From Topomyia yanbarensis (taxonomy: Eukaryota > Arthropoda > Insecta > Diptera > Culicidae), in contig NC_080671.1 of NCBI RefSeq assembly GCF_030247195.1, positions 206,919,456 to 206,983,455 of the forward strand: a stretch of 64,000 bases of DNA, read 5' to 3'. A program made the position numbers and the translations under genes. Below are positions 16,901-27,176 of this stretch, in pieces. The notes beneath the pieces are model-generated. The model saw only the letters and a list, made by a program, of their open reading frames with translations. It was not told where the DNA came from and did no database searches. Every line of letters starts with the position of its first letter. The first letter of the stretch is position 1.

Positions 16901-17229
16901 GGGTTTGGGGGGACCTGAATACTGATTGATGAGATGACACTCCGGAAGAAATCTTGCTGCTGCTGCATTAACTGTTGTTGCTGCTGCTGCATGAATACCT
17001 GTTGCTGCTGCATTAGCTGCTGAAAGAGCTGATAGGATGCTTCGGCGGAAGACGAACTGGTACTTGAAGATTGCTGCGCTGATGGTGGACCGTTGAAAAA
17101 TGGAGCTGTATGCCGCTGATGATTTTGCTGCATTCCCGGGTGTTGTGGGTTTACTCCTGGCGGTAGTGGACCGCCCTGGCAAGCCGTTTCCCGGCTGATG
17201 CTGCTCCGGATTGAGGTTAGATTCGCCAT
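13969..17229 (-). pseudogene. gag-pol: gag-pol of element B with frameshift and integrase deletion
   Basis: The first frame (17229-15202, 675 codons) joins gag and pol: a Gln-rich N-terminus encoded by CAG/CAA runs, two zinc knuckles (CWFCGGMHFVRDC and CKDCGIVGHREGYC), protease LQLDTGSDIS, and the start of reverse transcriptase up to RIDLSDAFLQV. One missing base near 15205 shifts the frame. RT and RNase H continue at 15151-14384 with GYLDDVVVGG and VVSADASSVGVG. This frame ends abruptly after the LLRIFGSKKGIPVYTSNRLQR block, where integrase should begin. At about 14384-14412 the sequence jumps to an integrase tail in another frame (LDNRRLVRSHVNQL), ending with a Ser-rich stretch and RRSSRVRRAPQWFDPYQLY at 13969. 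Integrase finger and catalytic core are absent. YLDDVVVGG and the single gag-pol frame fit the mag lineage. Confidence 0.92.
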
Positions 17230-17299
17230 GCTTTCCGTTTACACGTGGGTGATAATTATTGGCTTTCGATCGCCAATTTTACTAAATTCTCGTCGCCAC

Positions 17300-17537
17300 T
17301 GTTGTAGCCCTGTGCGCGGGCAGGTCAGGAGTCTTGTTGATCAAATAAAAAGACACTCGCGTACAGACTACATAAAATACTTTTAATAACGAAAGGTTAA
17401 AATAAAAGAGCATGTGCTCAACGGACTGACTGATGACTGACTGACGCTGTTCGGTGCATCAACTGAGTGACAGGCGGGCTGCCACCAGTGAGCCCAGCAA
17501 TTCCTGTTGAGTTGTAGGGATGTCCACGTCTCCAACA
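17300..17537 (-). repeat. 5' LTR of element B (238 bp)
   Basis: Begins TGTTGTAGCCC and ends CTCCAACA on the plus strand; followed by GTCAT, the second copy of the target duplication. One base shorter than the other LTR. Confidence 0.95.
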
Positions 17538-18670
17538 GTCATGCTTTGCAATTACGTCAACGATAAAATTCATATCTTTTTGGTGTGTAGTGCCACCAGG
17601 AGTGTCTGCTCCAAATTTGAGCCAAATCGAACAAGTCTAGCTACCGAACCAACGTGCTTGAAGTTTGTATGGGATTTTTCGATAATTTACATGGAGAAAA
17701 CCCACTTGCTCACATTTTCGACGCCACACCAGATTATCACCAAAAGCGAAACATAATTCTATTATCTACAACTTTGTCGAAGACCACAAAGCGATCCGAC
17801 TCAAACAGGAAAAGTTATTAATCGAAAGTTGATATTAACAAATTTATTTGTTTTACAAAAAAAAAAGTGTTGGGTTTAGCCGAATGGTATGTTCGTAAGA
17901 ATGGTAATAAATTGGATGAGCTATATTTTGGCTGTAAACAGTTAGTTCCACATTTCACCGCATAGAGGGCGCAAGCACTAACCTTTTAATGAATGGAAAT
18001 AGAGCATAGGTGCCTTCTAGAAAATTTAGAATAGGCTTTTTGTAATAATTTTTCTGAATACGTAAACCTCCATGTCAAAATTATATTTGTACAATTTGAA
18101 CTCAATTCATAATTAAGAACAATACAATTTTTATGGATTATGATGCATGATGCCTTATTTATTTGAAAAAATCAATAACATACATTATTAGGCTTGAGAA
18201 ACCCCACAGGTCGTTGCAAAACACTTTGTTCCCAACTCATCTTATAATCCAAGGGTGCCGATTAACATTGGGATACGATTTTCGATATTTTTCGACAACT
18301 TGCAGTAAATACTTCAACTTCTCTTCGTTTTTGGTTATTTCGCCTCGCTCAGCACAATCATTCACTACTTGAAGATTTTTAATTGCTTCTCTGCCTTCTG
18401 AATAATTTTCTGAACTATCCATTCATCTGGACTTCGCATGAGGAAACTGTCGGACAGTCTGCTATTTCGAAGAATTGTATTGTTCTCTTGGAGAGAAAAT
18501 CTGACAGTGAGAGGGTTTTGAACGACCGCAAATCAATATGCTGATTACGAATTCGGGAATTATCACTTGGATCTTTGTTCCGAGCTGCCGTTACCTTTCG
18601 CTTTTTTATCATCTAATGATACATTCGGGTCGTACAGGCCCTCCTCCCACCTTCATTCATTCTGGTTCTA
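17538..18670 (-). repeat. Right arm of the palindrome, outer part
   Basis: Continues the reverse complement of the left arm from about 11590 out to about 10547 and then meets the run of N. The first five bases (GTCAT) are the target duplication of element B. Confidence 0.92.
18237..18612 (-). pseudogene. Fragment of an unidentified repeat-encoded protein (right arm copy)
   Basis: Inverted copy of the fragment at 10608-10982. It starts with the same MIKKRKVTAARN block and ends with LLQVVEKYRKSYPNVNR. It has extra damage: the frame breaks near 18420-18470, in a part that is intact in the left copy, and several substitutions are seen. As for its partner, no function can be given. Confidence 0.5.
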
Positions 18671-19170
18671 NNNNNNNNNNNNNNNNNNNNNNNNNNNNNN
18701 NNNNNNNNNNNNNNNNNNNNNNNNNNNNNNNNNNNNNNNNNNNNNNNNNNNNNNNNNNNNNNNNNNNNNNNNNNNNNNNNNNNNNNNNNNNNNNNNNNNN
18801 NNNNNNNNNNNNNNNNNNNNNNNNNNNNNNNNNNNNNNNNNNNNNNNNNNNNNNNNNNNNNNNNNNNNNNNNNNNNNNNNNNNNNNNNNNNNNNNNNNNN
18901 NNNNNNNNNNNNNNNNNNNNNNNNNNNNNNNNNNNNNNNNNNNNNNNNNNNNNNNNNNNNNNNNNNNNNNNNNNNNNNNNNNNNNNNNNNNNNNNNNNNN
19001 NNNNNNNNNNNNNNNNNNNNNNNNNNNNNNNNNNNNNNNNNNNNNNNNNNNNNNNNNNNNNNNNNNNNNNNNNNNNNNNNNNNNNNNNNNNNNNNNNNNN
19101 NNNNNNNNNNNNNNNNNNNNNNNNNNNNNNNNNNNNNNNNNNNNNNNNNNNNNNNNNNNNNNNNNNNNNN
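18671..19170. other. Assembly gap (500 N)
   Basis: Exactly 500 N, a size often used for gaps of unknown length. It lies at the outer edge of the palindrome's right arm, where assembly would be hard. Confidence 0.99.
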
Positions 19171-19184
19171 TGTTTGTGCTTGAA

Positions 19185-19270
19185 GCGGAACTGAGTTAGT
19201 TTCTAACCCCAATTGCTGTCAAAATGTATGAACTGACAGTGGTTGGGGTTAGAACCTGACTCAGTTTCGG
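19185..19270. repeat. Imperfect hairpin, ~35-base arms
   Basis: CTGAGTTAGTTTCTAACCCC on the left pairs with GGGGTTAGAACCTGACTCAG on the right; the arms extend to TGCTGTCA/TGACAGTG with a loop of about 12 bases. It may be a small fold-back element or the end of one. Nothing else is seen from 19271 to 19710 except AT-rich sequence. Confidence 0.7.
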
Positions 19271-19710
19271 GGTCAATCGAAAACGCCATTAAACAAGTTT
19301 TTATGCAAGGGTTTCATTTTAATTTAAAAGACTTAATAATTTTTCCTATTGAATGCAAAAGGTTTGGAAATGTGGAACAATAAGGATTCTTGAGGATTTC
19401 TTATCGCCCGCACTTTTTGAATATGAATATTTTTGGAACAGGTTTGACGAGTATATGTCACAATACAGTGTTTTACGCCATGAAAAAACCTAAGATGGCG
19501 AATTCCCGTTTAGCGGAATCCTCTAAAACCTTGACAGATTGTAAAATGACATTGGACATGTCTAATGTTATTTTACAATACAAGAAAGTGACCTATAGTT
19601 TGGCATACAACTGATTCTTTGATTGATAGTCTATTTCATACATATATTACAATTTCAGGGATCAATATTCCGCAAATCTTGCAAACACCAGTATGATATT
19701 AAAACTACTT

Positions 19711-21740
19711 TTAATGATATTTTTTTTTCTCAGGTTGAAAATCGATTTTAACCGTTCGGTACAGTTCATCGTTCAGTTTAACAAAAATTATATTGGCGAG
19801 ATTTTCATCGGTGAGACGCATCCTTTTATCAGTTAATACATTACCCAGTACACTGAACGCACGTTCTACGCTCACTTGCGTGCAGGGAGCAGCTAGCGCA
19901 ATCATGGCTAGAGTGTGTAAATGAGGTTCTGCAGTTTTTTGTTGCATCCAATACGATAGTACGCTACTATCCGCCGAAACTCTTTGTTTTAGGGAAAGTT
20001 GTACTAGCTTCTGACGAATATGTTGTTGCTTGACATCAGTAGCAGCATGTTTAGCCCGTAACATAGCCTCAATTTTGGAAATTGGCGGCTCAGCAACACT
20101 TTCCGCATCATTAACCTGTGCGCCACAATCGTATTGGTTTTCTATCATGCTCCAAATATTCAATAAATGATTCTGGAAAAAGTGTAAGAAAAACTTGATA
20201 TTCAAGAATACTTGACCTATACCAAACTTCTATCCTTACTATAGCAGTTATTCTTTGCTCTTCGGAAATCAGCGAACTGCCAATGTAATTTATCCTGGGA
20301 TCCATAAATATAGCTGCTAAGAACGTTTTATTGTTAAATAATAGTACTTCTCTTATGTTCATTGCTTTCTCCAGTTCAAGAGACACTTTTGCATTAATTT
20401 CTCTTAGATCTATTTTGCAAGTCAGCCAAATAAAATAAACATCTCCCATCGTAAGTGATTGCTCCTGCAGTTTCACGGTTGCATTGAACACTGGCTCGAA
20501 GGATATAGCGAACTCCTGCATAAATTGCCACATTTTAGCGTCAATTTTAAGCTGCTTGTTGATGTGTAACATATCTCGGATGAACTTTTCATGATCGAGG
20601 AAGTATCGAATCATGGTATAGGCGGAGTTCTAGCGCGTATCACAATCAAGAATTGCAATAGGTTTTTTATGAAGGTCAAATATTTGCCGCCAGGACTTTT
20701 GACGTAATGTTACTGCAATTTTTTTCACCTTACCAATTTTGTTCTGTAGCTTCATGTTTTTACCGTGTCCCATACTGCAAGCTGCAGGGTATGCGCAGCG
20801 CATCGCACTCCATTCAATACCGGTTCAAGTTTTGAAAGGAGCTTCTCGCCGTCCCAGTTCTTTTCATCATCATTATCTTGCTCATCATCCTCGCTACTGG
20901 CTTCTATTACAACGGAAGTTTCTGCAGCATCTTCTATCGATTCGCAAACCTCTCCGTCATCTTCCATTGCTGGAATGAAATCCTGTTCCGAATTCTCTTC
21001 TAATGAACATAATGCTTGTTGCATCAAAGTTGTCACTTTGACTACGTTGGCCCCATTATCGGTGGTGATGGTATACAGTTGACAAAGCTTTATTCCGAAG
21101 TCACCAATGACCTTCAATACTTCCTCCTTCAAATTTTCAGCGGTTTGCGAAGTTTTTACTTCCACCATTCGTAGAGTTCGAACCACTAGTTCGCCATTGT
21201 TAATATATTGGATGTTTATTCCCAGGATGGAGCGTGTTTTACGGGTCGCCGAATCATGTTTCAAGCACACAAATTTGTTATCGAAGTCCGATCGCATTTG
21301 TGCTGTAAAATCATTTACCACTTTTGTTAATAGCTGAGGAATTTTATTTCGTGATACGTGATTTATTTTCAAGCTTTTTTCAAGTTTAGTGAAAATATCA
21401 CTGATACCAGGACGATCAAAAACGGAAAATGCAAGGCCTCCAGTGGTAACCATTTTTACACAGGATGTGTAGAAATAATTGGAATCCATTTCAAGTGTAA
21501 TTATAGGCATTGGCTTTTCCTGTTGTTCATAATCGTATGATGTGATATCAGGATTAAACCCTAATTCTATAAACTTTGCAGGGTGAACATCCTTTATATG
21601 GCGTTTTAAATTAGCTCGTCTGGTTGACTGCAATAGACGTTCGCACAATTTGCATTTAGCCGGTGGGGAATCTACGTTCGAAAACTGGTCGAGGATATTT
21701 CTAATATCATCAGCGCTGTGATCAGATCTACGTTTTTCGA
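19711..21740 (-). pseudogene. Decayed hAT-superfamily transposase with BED zinc finger
   Basis: hAT transposases cut and paste DNA and leave 8-bp target duplications. The open frame reaches back to about 21740, but no ATG lies in that frame before its upstream stop, so the start is missing. A BED-type finger (CKLCERLLQSTRRANLKRH…H, about 21660-21590) is followed by a body to 20752 with an acidic stretch. The frame shifts near 20757. An in-frame TAG near 20632 stands where the family usually has Trp in the DTRW motif. The frame 20614-20111 follows, another shift lies near 20150-20200, and the C-terminal dimerisation domain (QVSVERAFSVLGN, about 19880-19820) ends with the frame at 19711. The damage is at least two frameshifts and one stop. 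I could not find matching terminal inverted repeats; a CAGGG at about 19658 has no partner I can see. Confidence 0.88.
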
Positions 21741-22539
21741 CATTATTTACAAAATATCAGCAGAATAACTTTACAAGCAGACAGCACTTCAAACTCTGCG
21801 GCGAAATAAATATTTACATCGATTCGTATCCAATGTAAGAATACCTATGAATCGGCAGTAGAAACATCGTTCTTTATTCATTTGCTTCACACGTTTAGTT
21901 TTGTTTGAATCGGCATGGACACGAAGCGCTGAGCGCTTTTCGGCTTTTTCTTTACTCACTATAGCTCAAGTGTAGCGTGTTAGCCATCATCGTGCTAGCG
22001 AGAGTTCTTGCTCATCGTGGTTCGTGCTACTTGCTATCTCTAACTCACCGTGCACTAGCTCAAGCACTAGCTCGACGAGCTGAGCTCTCTCACCCTATGT
22101 GTCTGTGTTAAGGACTACGGCACGGTGTCGCACCGTGCTAATGCATGCCTGCTACCAAATACGTTTTTCATTGCAACCAGTTCCAACAAGCTGTTATTAC
22201 TAGATTCATTATATTTTGTCTGAAATCTGCGAATTTAAGAAATTTTGAAAAATAATTATGACAGCCGCAGTATGCTATCATTATTGTACGAAGCTGTCAA
22301 ATTCATTGCTAAAATCAAATATGTAATTCAGCAATTTTCATTGCACCTCTACCAATATTTTCCTGTTCCTATGATACGGTAAAGGGGTAAAACACGTTCA
22401 CACTGGTTCTATAGGAACACATTACGAGCACAGTCTACAGACACGATAATAGTCGATGTTCTCTATCAGAGAGAATTCGAAAAGATTTTGCTCGATATGA
22501 ATGCTATAAACAAGTCATATCGATGGTGGGTTTATTGAT
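21741..22539. other. Non-coding sequence upstream of the hAT relic
   Basis: No gene. Around 21960-22090 short words such as GCTAG, CTAGCTC and CTCAAG recur closely (for example GCACTAGCTCAAGCACTAGCTCG region), possibly the subterminal repeats of the hAT element, but no end can be defined. Confidence 0.4.
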
Positions 22540-22870
22540 TTGAAGTAACCAAAAGTCGCCATATTTGATTGATTGCAAAATATCCTCAATCATCAGTTTC
22601 TGTCAACTACTGACCAGCCTTGCAAAAGCGATATAGATGAATATTGATTATGGTTTTCGGTTTAGTGGTTACCGGAAACCGCCATCTTTGTTTTCATGAT
22701 GGCCTAAATTCATAAATTCCGGTGTTTTATAACTACTTTAAATGATACACATATTGATAGTTGTTTTCACTGTTTCTTGGTAACCAAAGGCCTTTATCTT
22801 GGATTTCAAAATGGCCTCACTTCCTTTTGAATGGTATCCATGTTGCCCTCATCTCTAATTTTCAAATGAC
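22540..22870. repeat. Diverged ~115-bp tandem repeat, three units
   Basis: Three related blocks: GTAACCAAAAGTCGCCATAT (about 22545), GTTACCGGAAACCGCCATCT (about 22669) and GTAACCAAAGGCCTTTATCT (about 22779), each followed by a version of TTGGATTTCAAAATGGCC. They look like an old minisatellite or three eroded copies of one dispersed repeat. Confidence 0.65.
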
Positions 22871-22874
22871 CTGA

Positions 22875-23317
22875 CCTTGTGCGACCACCCCTGGCTGCCA
22901 CTCCGTTATCGATCTGGACTAGCTAAAGTTGCACAGGGAATCAGAAGGTAATGCTTGGGATTAGGGAAACATCTTTCAATGTGCAACTCCAGGTAATCCT
23001 AAAGTGTTTGATCAAAACCGGCATCGGCCAGGCCCGAACGTAGATCGCAGAAGACGCGTTCGTCTTGCCTACAGCATGTGTTTTTGCTAGAGGCCGTATA
23101 TACTACTGCGCATTCCACAAGTATCACGGGAGGAGGACATTTGATAGTACATAACTAGATATCGACCCATCAACTCATGGACAGGAAACCAACGGCCTTA
23201 CATCCCTTCCGAAGGAAGACTTTTCACCTCAGAAAAATCTCGATGACCTCGGCTGGGATTGAACCCACACCAACTGGGATGGGTGGCTGTCACGCTTACC
23301 ACTCAACCAACTGCGCC
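22875..23317 (-). mobile_element. tRNA-derived SINE
   Basis: Read on the minus strand from 23317, the first ~75 bases resemble a tRNA gene: GGCGCAG start, an A-box-like GGTTGAGTGGTAAG (23309-23296) and a B box GGTTCAATCCC (23265-23255). A tRNA-unrelated body of about 365 bases follows, to about 22875. This is the layout of a SINE transcribed by RNA polymerase III. The body contains CGGCATCGGCC…CGTTCGTCTTGCC but no coding frame. Ends and family are not certain; no target duplication was found. Confidence 0.72.
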
Positions 23318-23938
23318 TTCATTTAAAATGACTTTAACCATCGATTTCCGTTATCTATCGTCTCGGTTCTGTAACGAGTTCGACCGTTTACTCCTAAGAC
23401 AAGACAAGGCAAATAGTAATACGATTTCTATATTTCTGTATTTTGGTAGTACGTCCATCTCTATATAAATTTTTGTGGCAAATTTGATTCTGATGAATAG
23501 GCTGTTATGCTGACCAAATTTGCTAGAAACATGTAGTATTTGATAAAAATGTTGGATTGATTAGTTCCAGATACATTTTAGATGAGTGGAAAAATGAGAG
23601 TTAATAAAAAAGGTCCTTATTGCGTGTATTGTAGCAACATATCTAAATATGTCAAAGAAATTGGTTGCACTGCCAACCTCGCTAGCTGCATATAGTCATC
23701 TGTCAACAATTATTCAGAAGGGTACACGAAATGTAAGAAAACTAAAAATACAGAGACAACTGCTCCAAGATGAGGAGAAAGAAAGGTTCGGAACAATTGT
23801 CATTTTTGAGTGTATTTGTTTTACACTTGTAAAATTAAGCATGGCCACCGGGCCCCTGGTAGTAAACATAATCATCCGGACGAGCATTCCGATTCTTTGG
23901 TGCACGATGAAAAGAGAGAAAATGCCGGGTTTTACCTT
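23318..23938. other. Flank of the BEL element; nothing recognised
   Basis: AT-rich, with short frames only. A frame of 175 codons starting at 23649 runs into the BEL LTR and shows no domain. Confidence 0.5.
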
Positions 23939-24588
23939 TGGTGTGACACAAAGTAAAGCACCACCCCACGACAATGTTGCAGCAAACAAACGAAAAGCGC
24001 TTTATCGTAGCGTTTTCAAAACAATCGAAATGCCCGTTCTCGGCATAAACGGGTACCATAAACATCCGCATCGGAGGGCCATAAAAAGTATGCGCGCCGC
24101 CATCGCTCTGCAACAGTTCTCCAAATTCAACGAAGTACGCAATTCAACACGATGTGGCCGTTCGGAGACGACGTGATCATACAAAATACAATCAGCGCAC
24201 ACGACGTCGCATCGTATTCTCTGGACGATGCATTCTTCATAATCATCATCGTCGTCATCATCATATGGAGATGGCGACGAAACGGCAAGCGGCTAAAAGC
24301 GCTTGAATCAGCAAATCGACGGAATCAGCTCGAGGTTTAAAACAACTCTGTAAATAAATGTGAAATAAAATTAAATCAGTTCCCTTCTGGACACTCGAAG
24401 AGAATGTGTTTCATTTGATAAACCAAATATCACATATCTAAGAACGGCATTGGGTTCGGGCCAATGCCGTAGTTCGTACGATGATAGATACCTCGAGACC
24501 GGATTCGCGCCGGTGAGGGATCAATCATAATCAACAACAGACATTATGCTAACACCCGAATTGGATCAATCATAATCAACAACAAACA
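23939..24588 (+). repeat. 5' LTR of the BEL/Pao element
   Basis: Starts TGGTGTGACACA and ends ACAAACA before the primer-binding site at 24592. A TATA-like CATAAAAAG is at about 24080, AATAAA signals are at 24353-24370, and a 9-bp-stem hairpin CGGCATTGG/CCAATGCCG lies at 24445-24469. A 28-base block GGATCAATCATAATCAAC… occurs twice, 46 bases apart (about 24517 and 24563), just inside the end. Confidence 0.85.
24152..24340 (+). CDS. Possible 62-residue membrane microprotein inside the BEL LTR
   Basis: The frame starts at an ATG about 40 bases after the expected transcription start (TATA-like element at ~24080, possible initiator AACAGTT near 24113), so it could be the first start codon on the element's RNA. 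The product has a polar N-terminus (MWPFGDDVIIQN), then a strongly hydrophobic segment AFFIIIIVVIIIW (about residues 28-41) followed by RWRRNGKRLK. This suggests a single membrane helix with a basic cytosolic tail. The 3' LTR keeps the whole frame (31544-31734) with one residue change (D to S) and two silent changes in the helix. Because flanking LTR sequence is also conserved, this does not prove selection. Function unknown; it may be a chance frame. Confidence 0.35.
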   Translation: MWPFGDDVIIQNTISAHDVASYSLDDAFFIIIIVVIIIWRWRRNGKRLKALESANRRNQLEV

Positions 24589-24591
24589 TTT

Positions 24592-25440
24592 TGGTGACTC
24601 CAACGTGATCGGGTCACTTCGCGCGCGAAGAAAAATGATCCGAATGACAAATTAGTGTGAAAAAAGGCCGCTTACTGCGGAAAACTTGTGAAAATGAGCA
24701 AGCAGGGCAATCTAAATATGTTATTTACGAAGTGCATGTTGTTAATGAATGACACTCTCAACAGAGTGAAAGCATCTCCCGTGTCCACTACGGAAGCGTG
24801 GGCATTAATTAAGTTAACCGAAACCCATTTCGAGATGGCATCCGGCGCGGCCATCCGCGGAAAAATGGGATTTGTATACAAAAGCGCGGTGTTAAACCTA
24901 AGAAACTCTATCATCGACCAAATTGAGTGGAATATAGTGCGGGATATTCCCACTCAGTCGCCGCCAGCTACTAACGAAAGTGAGCCTTAGGAGGCTAAAT
25001 ACGACACATAGTGGGAGGTGGCATCAGACCACCCCATCGAAGTGAATGAATTGAATAACAAATTGCATTGAATTGCCGGCCGGGTGCGGACCGTGCAACG
25101 AACAAAGAACACGTCGTCAAGTGAATTAAGTGCTGCGTGAAATAGTGCTGCTCAATCATGAGCCAGTGAATCACTGCCTGAGTGCAGTCCGTGTGTGGGG
25201 TGGCACGAAGCCACCCACCTAACTTAATGAGCTGCCGCCCGAGTGCGGTGGATGTAACCAAATCAAGTGCGCCGGCACGCAAATGCCGTGTGTAATAGTG
25301 CTGCTCGTCTCGCGAGCCAGTGACAACGAAGCGAAAACCCGTCGGCATAGTGCTACAAATTGCCGGCGGAGTGAACTAAGTGACGAAAAGTCCTCCTAAG
25401 CAGAGGTTAAATAACACAGTGCTAACGAAGAACAAGAACG
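24592..25440 (+). other. BEL leader with primer-binding site and imperfect repeats
   Basis: TGGTGACTCCAACGTGA at 24592 is a likely primer-binding site. A frame of about 99 codons (ATG at 24694 to 24990) precedes gag; it has no motif I recognise and could be an upstream ORF. From about 25000 to 25400 the leader holds imperfect repeats: GTGGGAGGTGGCATC/GTGGGGTGGCACG, two AGTGCTGCTC…GAGCCAGTGA blocks (about 25145 and 25298), and GAGTGCAG/GAGTGCGG. Such structure may serve packaging or translation, but nothing here shows that. Confidence 0.55.
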
Positions 25441-27176
25441 ATGAGTGAAATTGAACAGGAACGTGCCGCAACGGCGGACGTTTTAAAAAATCAATTGACC
25501 GCTCTTGAGGGCGGTCTGAAGATAATTTACGACGAAGCCGTTCCTCTCGGGGAAGGTGAAGACCAGCCACCGCAAATTGAAGTGAAAACGCACATTGCAA
25601 TGCTAGACGGCCTGTATGCGCAGGCGTCCAGCGTACTTCTCAAACTCGAAGGCATTGGTGGGCCCTCAAAAAGGAGGGCGCCCCTACCCGACCAGGAGAA
25701 GATAACTGGGCAATAACCCGAGCATACTATTTTTTGGTATTCATACAAAAACTTGGTATTAATTGATTATTATACCTCATTGAGGTATTAAGCAGGTATT
25801 CAAGAAACATTTTTCAATACCTGCCTAATACCTCAATTAGGTATAATACATTATTTTAGTATTATTTATGTATTCCTGTGATTTTTTCAAATACCAAATC
25901 AATACCTTATTGAATACCTTCATAGTGTGAATTTTGTTACTGGAAGGTTGAAAAATGTTTTATTATTCAGGTATTATAATAACTCGTTTTATTATCAAAT
26001 AGTTATTTGTAGAACATATCTGTGTTATTTTGTTTTGGTATTTTACCTCTTATGTAGAGCTCATTAATACCATATTGTGGTAAACAGTCGTTGGTATTGA
26101 TACCTAAATTTAGTATTCCGCAGTTATTTTCTTCTGCTCGGGTAATGGCCTCCTACCTGCGAGTCAAGGTAAGTCTCGAAAACCTTTTAAACACGAACGA
26201 GTCGGGACAAATAATGCAAGTCCCACTCGACCAGACGATGAACCATACGGCGCGTGCAGATCATTTACCAAGAATCGAGCTGCCGCGATTTACCGGCTCG
26301 CCCACTGAGTGGCTAGCCTTCAAAAGCCGCTTTGAAAAGCGCATACTGACACTACACGAAGATGCGGATAAATTCGCATTTCTGAACAAATGCTTAAAGC
26401 GGTATGAGCCCGCTCTAAATACCATGGAGGCACTCGAAAATTCGGGTGTTAGCTTTGCCGAAGCCTGGGCAAAGCTCGAAGAACGCTTCTACAAGAAGCG
26501 GGTAGCTTTTGAGGGCTATTTTTCAAAACTGATTCGCATGAAGAAAGCGAACAACCCCAGTGCTAAGGCAATAATGGCACTTATCGATGCGGTGGACACG
26601 ACGGTCCATGCCGCAAAGCAAATAACGAACGAAGGCAGCGGGCTCGATTGCGTCGCAAACGGGTTAATCGTCAGTGTCGTCAAAAGCAAGTTAGACGATG
26701 CTACCGTCTCAAAATTGGAAGAACGATTAGATATTCACAAGGTCTATCCATGGGTCGAGTTCAAAACTGAACTCGAAAGACGTGCCAACCAACTGGCATG
26801 TCAGCCGCACGACGAAGGGCAAAACAAGCCCCGACAACCAATGAAGACTGCAGCTTTGGCTAGCACCAAGATGGTGGATTCACGCTCATGTTTCGGATGT
26901 AGCGATAGCGGACATACTATCTATTCGTGTCCAAGCTACGCAAATCTCAGCGTCCCCCAAAGGAAGCAATTAGTATCGAAAGAAGGACGATGCTTCAATT
27001 GCCTCGGAAGGGGACATATCACAAAAGGATGTAAATCACCACATCGATGCCGTGAATGTAACGGCACTCATCACTCATTGCTACACGAGCAGCGAGAACC
27101 TAAGCCCACTGGATCTAATGACAAAAGGGAGCCTAACAAGGTAGCGCTCGTTATGGCCGCGGGCCCTTCGAAGTGA
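25441..27176 (+). pseudogene. gag: gag of the BEL/Pao element, interrupted by a MITE
   Basis: The N-terminal 91 codons start at the ATG at 25441 and are acidic. They end at a TAA (25714-25716) that is the target duplication of the MITE at 25717-26142. After the MITE the frame resumes as MASYLRVKVSLENLL and runs to 27176. The DUF1759-like body contains IELPRFTGSPTEWLAFKSRF. The C-terminus has CFGCSDSGHTIYSC and CFNCLGRGHITKGC (both CX2CX4HX4C) and CRECNGTHHSLLH, the three-finger array typical of BEL Gag. The frames on the two sides of the MITE do not match even if it is removed, so another one-base shift lies upstream, perhaps at the A run near 25665. The TGA at 27174-27176 is an in-frame stop; coding similarity continues beyond it into protease. 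Confidence 0.87.
25717..26142. mobile_element. 426-bp MITE with TAA target duplication, rich in GGTATT/AATACC
   Basis: Bounded by CCCGAGCA at the left and TGCTCGGG at the right (perfect 8-bp terminal inverted repeat, weaker further in), with TAA on both sides (25714-25716, 26143-26145). A 3-bp TAA/TWA duplication fits PIF/Harbinger-type MITEs. Inside, GGTATT and its complement AATACC recur more than a dozen times, often as facing pairs such as TACCTCATTGAGGTA and AATACCTCAATTAGGTAT. No coding capacity. Confidence 0.88.

Larger units (their letters stand above)
13721..17537 (-). mobile_element. mag-like Ty3/gypsy LTR retrotransposon (element B), integrase core deleted
   Basis: A complete insertion of 3817 bp: 239-bp and 238-bp LTRs (TGTTG…CAACA) differing by one base (an extra G near 13865), flanked by a perfect 5-bp duplication GTCAT at 13716-13720 and 17538-17542. 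The coding strand is minus. The primer-binding site TGGCGACGAGAAT lies directly inside the 5' LTR (about 17287-17299) and the purine tract next to the 3' LTR is at about 13960-13973. The near-identical LTRs show a recent jump, although the element lacks most of integrase, so it must have used proteins from a relative. It sits in only one arm of the palindrome and therefore arrived after the arms formed. Confidence 0.95.

Noticed and set aside
18538..19212. Frames running through the N gap
   Set aside because: They consist mostly of unknown residues; no evidence of coding.
23240..23317. A functional tRNA gene
   Set aside because: A- and B-box-like blocks are present, but the cloverleaf is incomplete and a long unrelated body follows, so a SINE fits better.
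23649..24176. 175-codon frame entering the BEL LTR
   Set aside because: No domain, crosses an element boundary, and the upstream part has no coding character.
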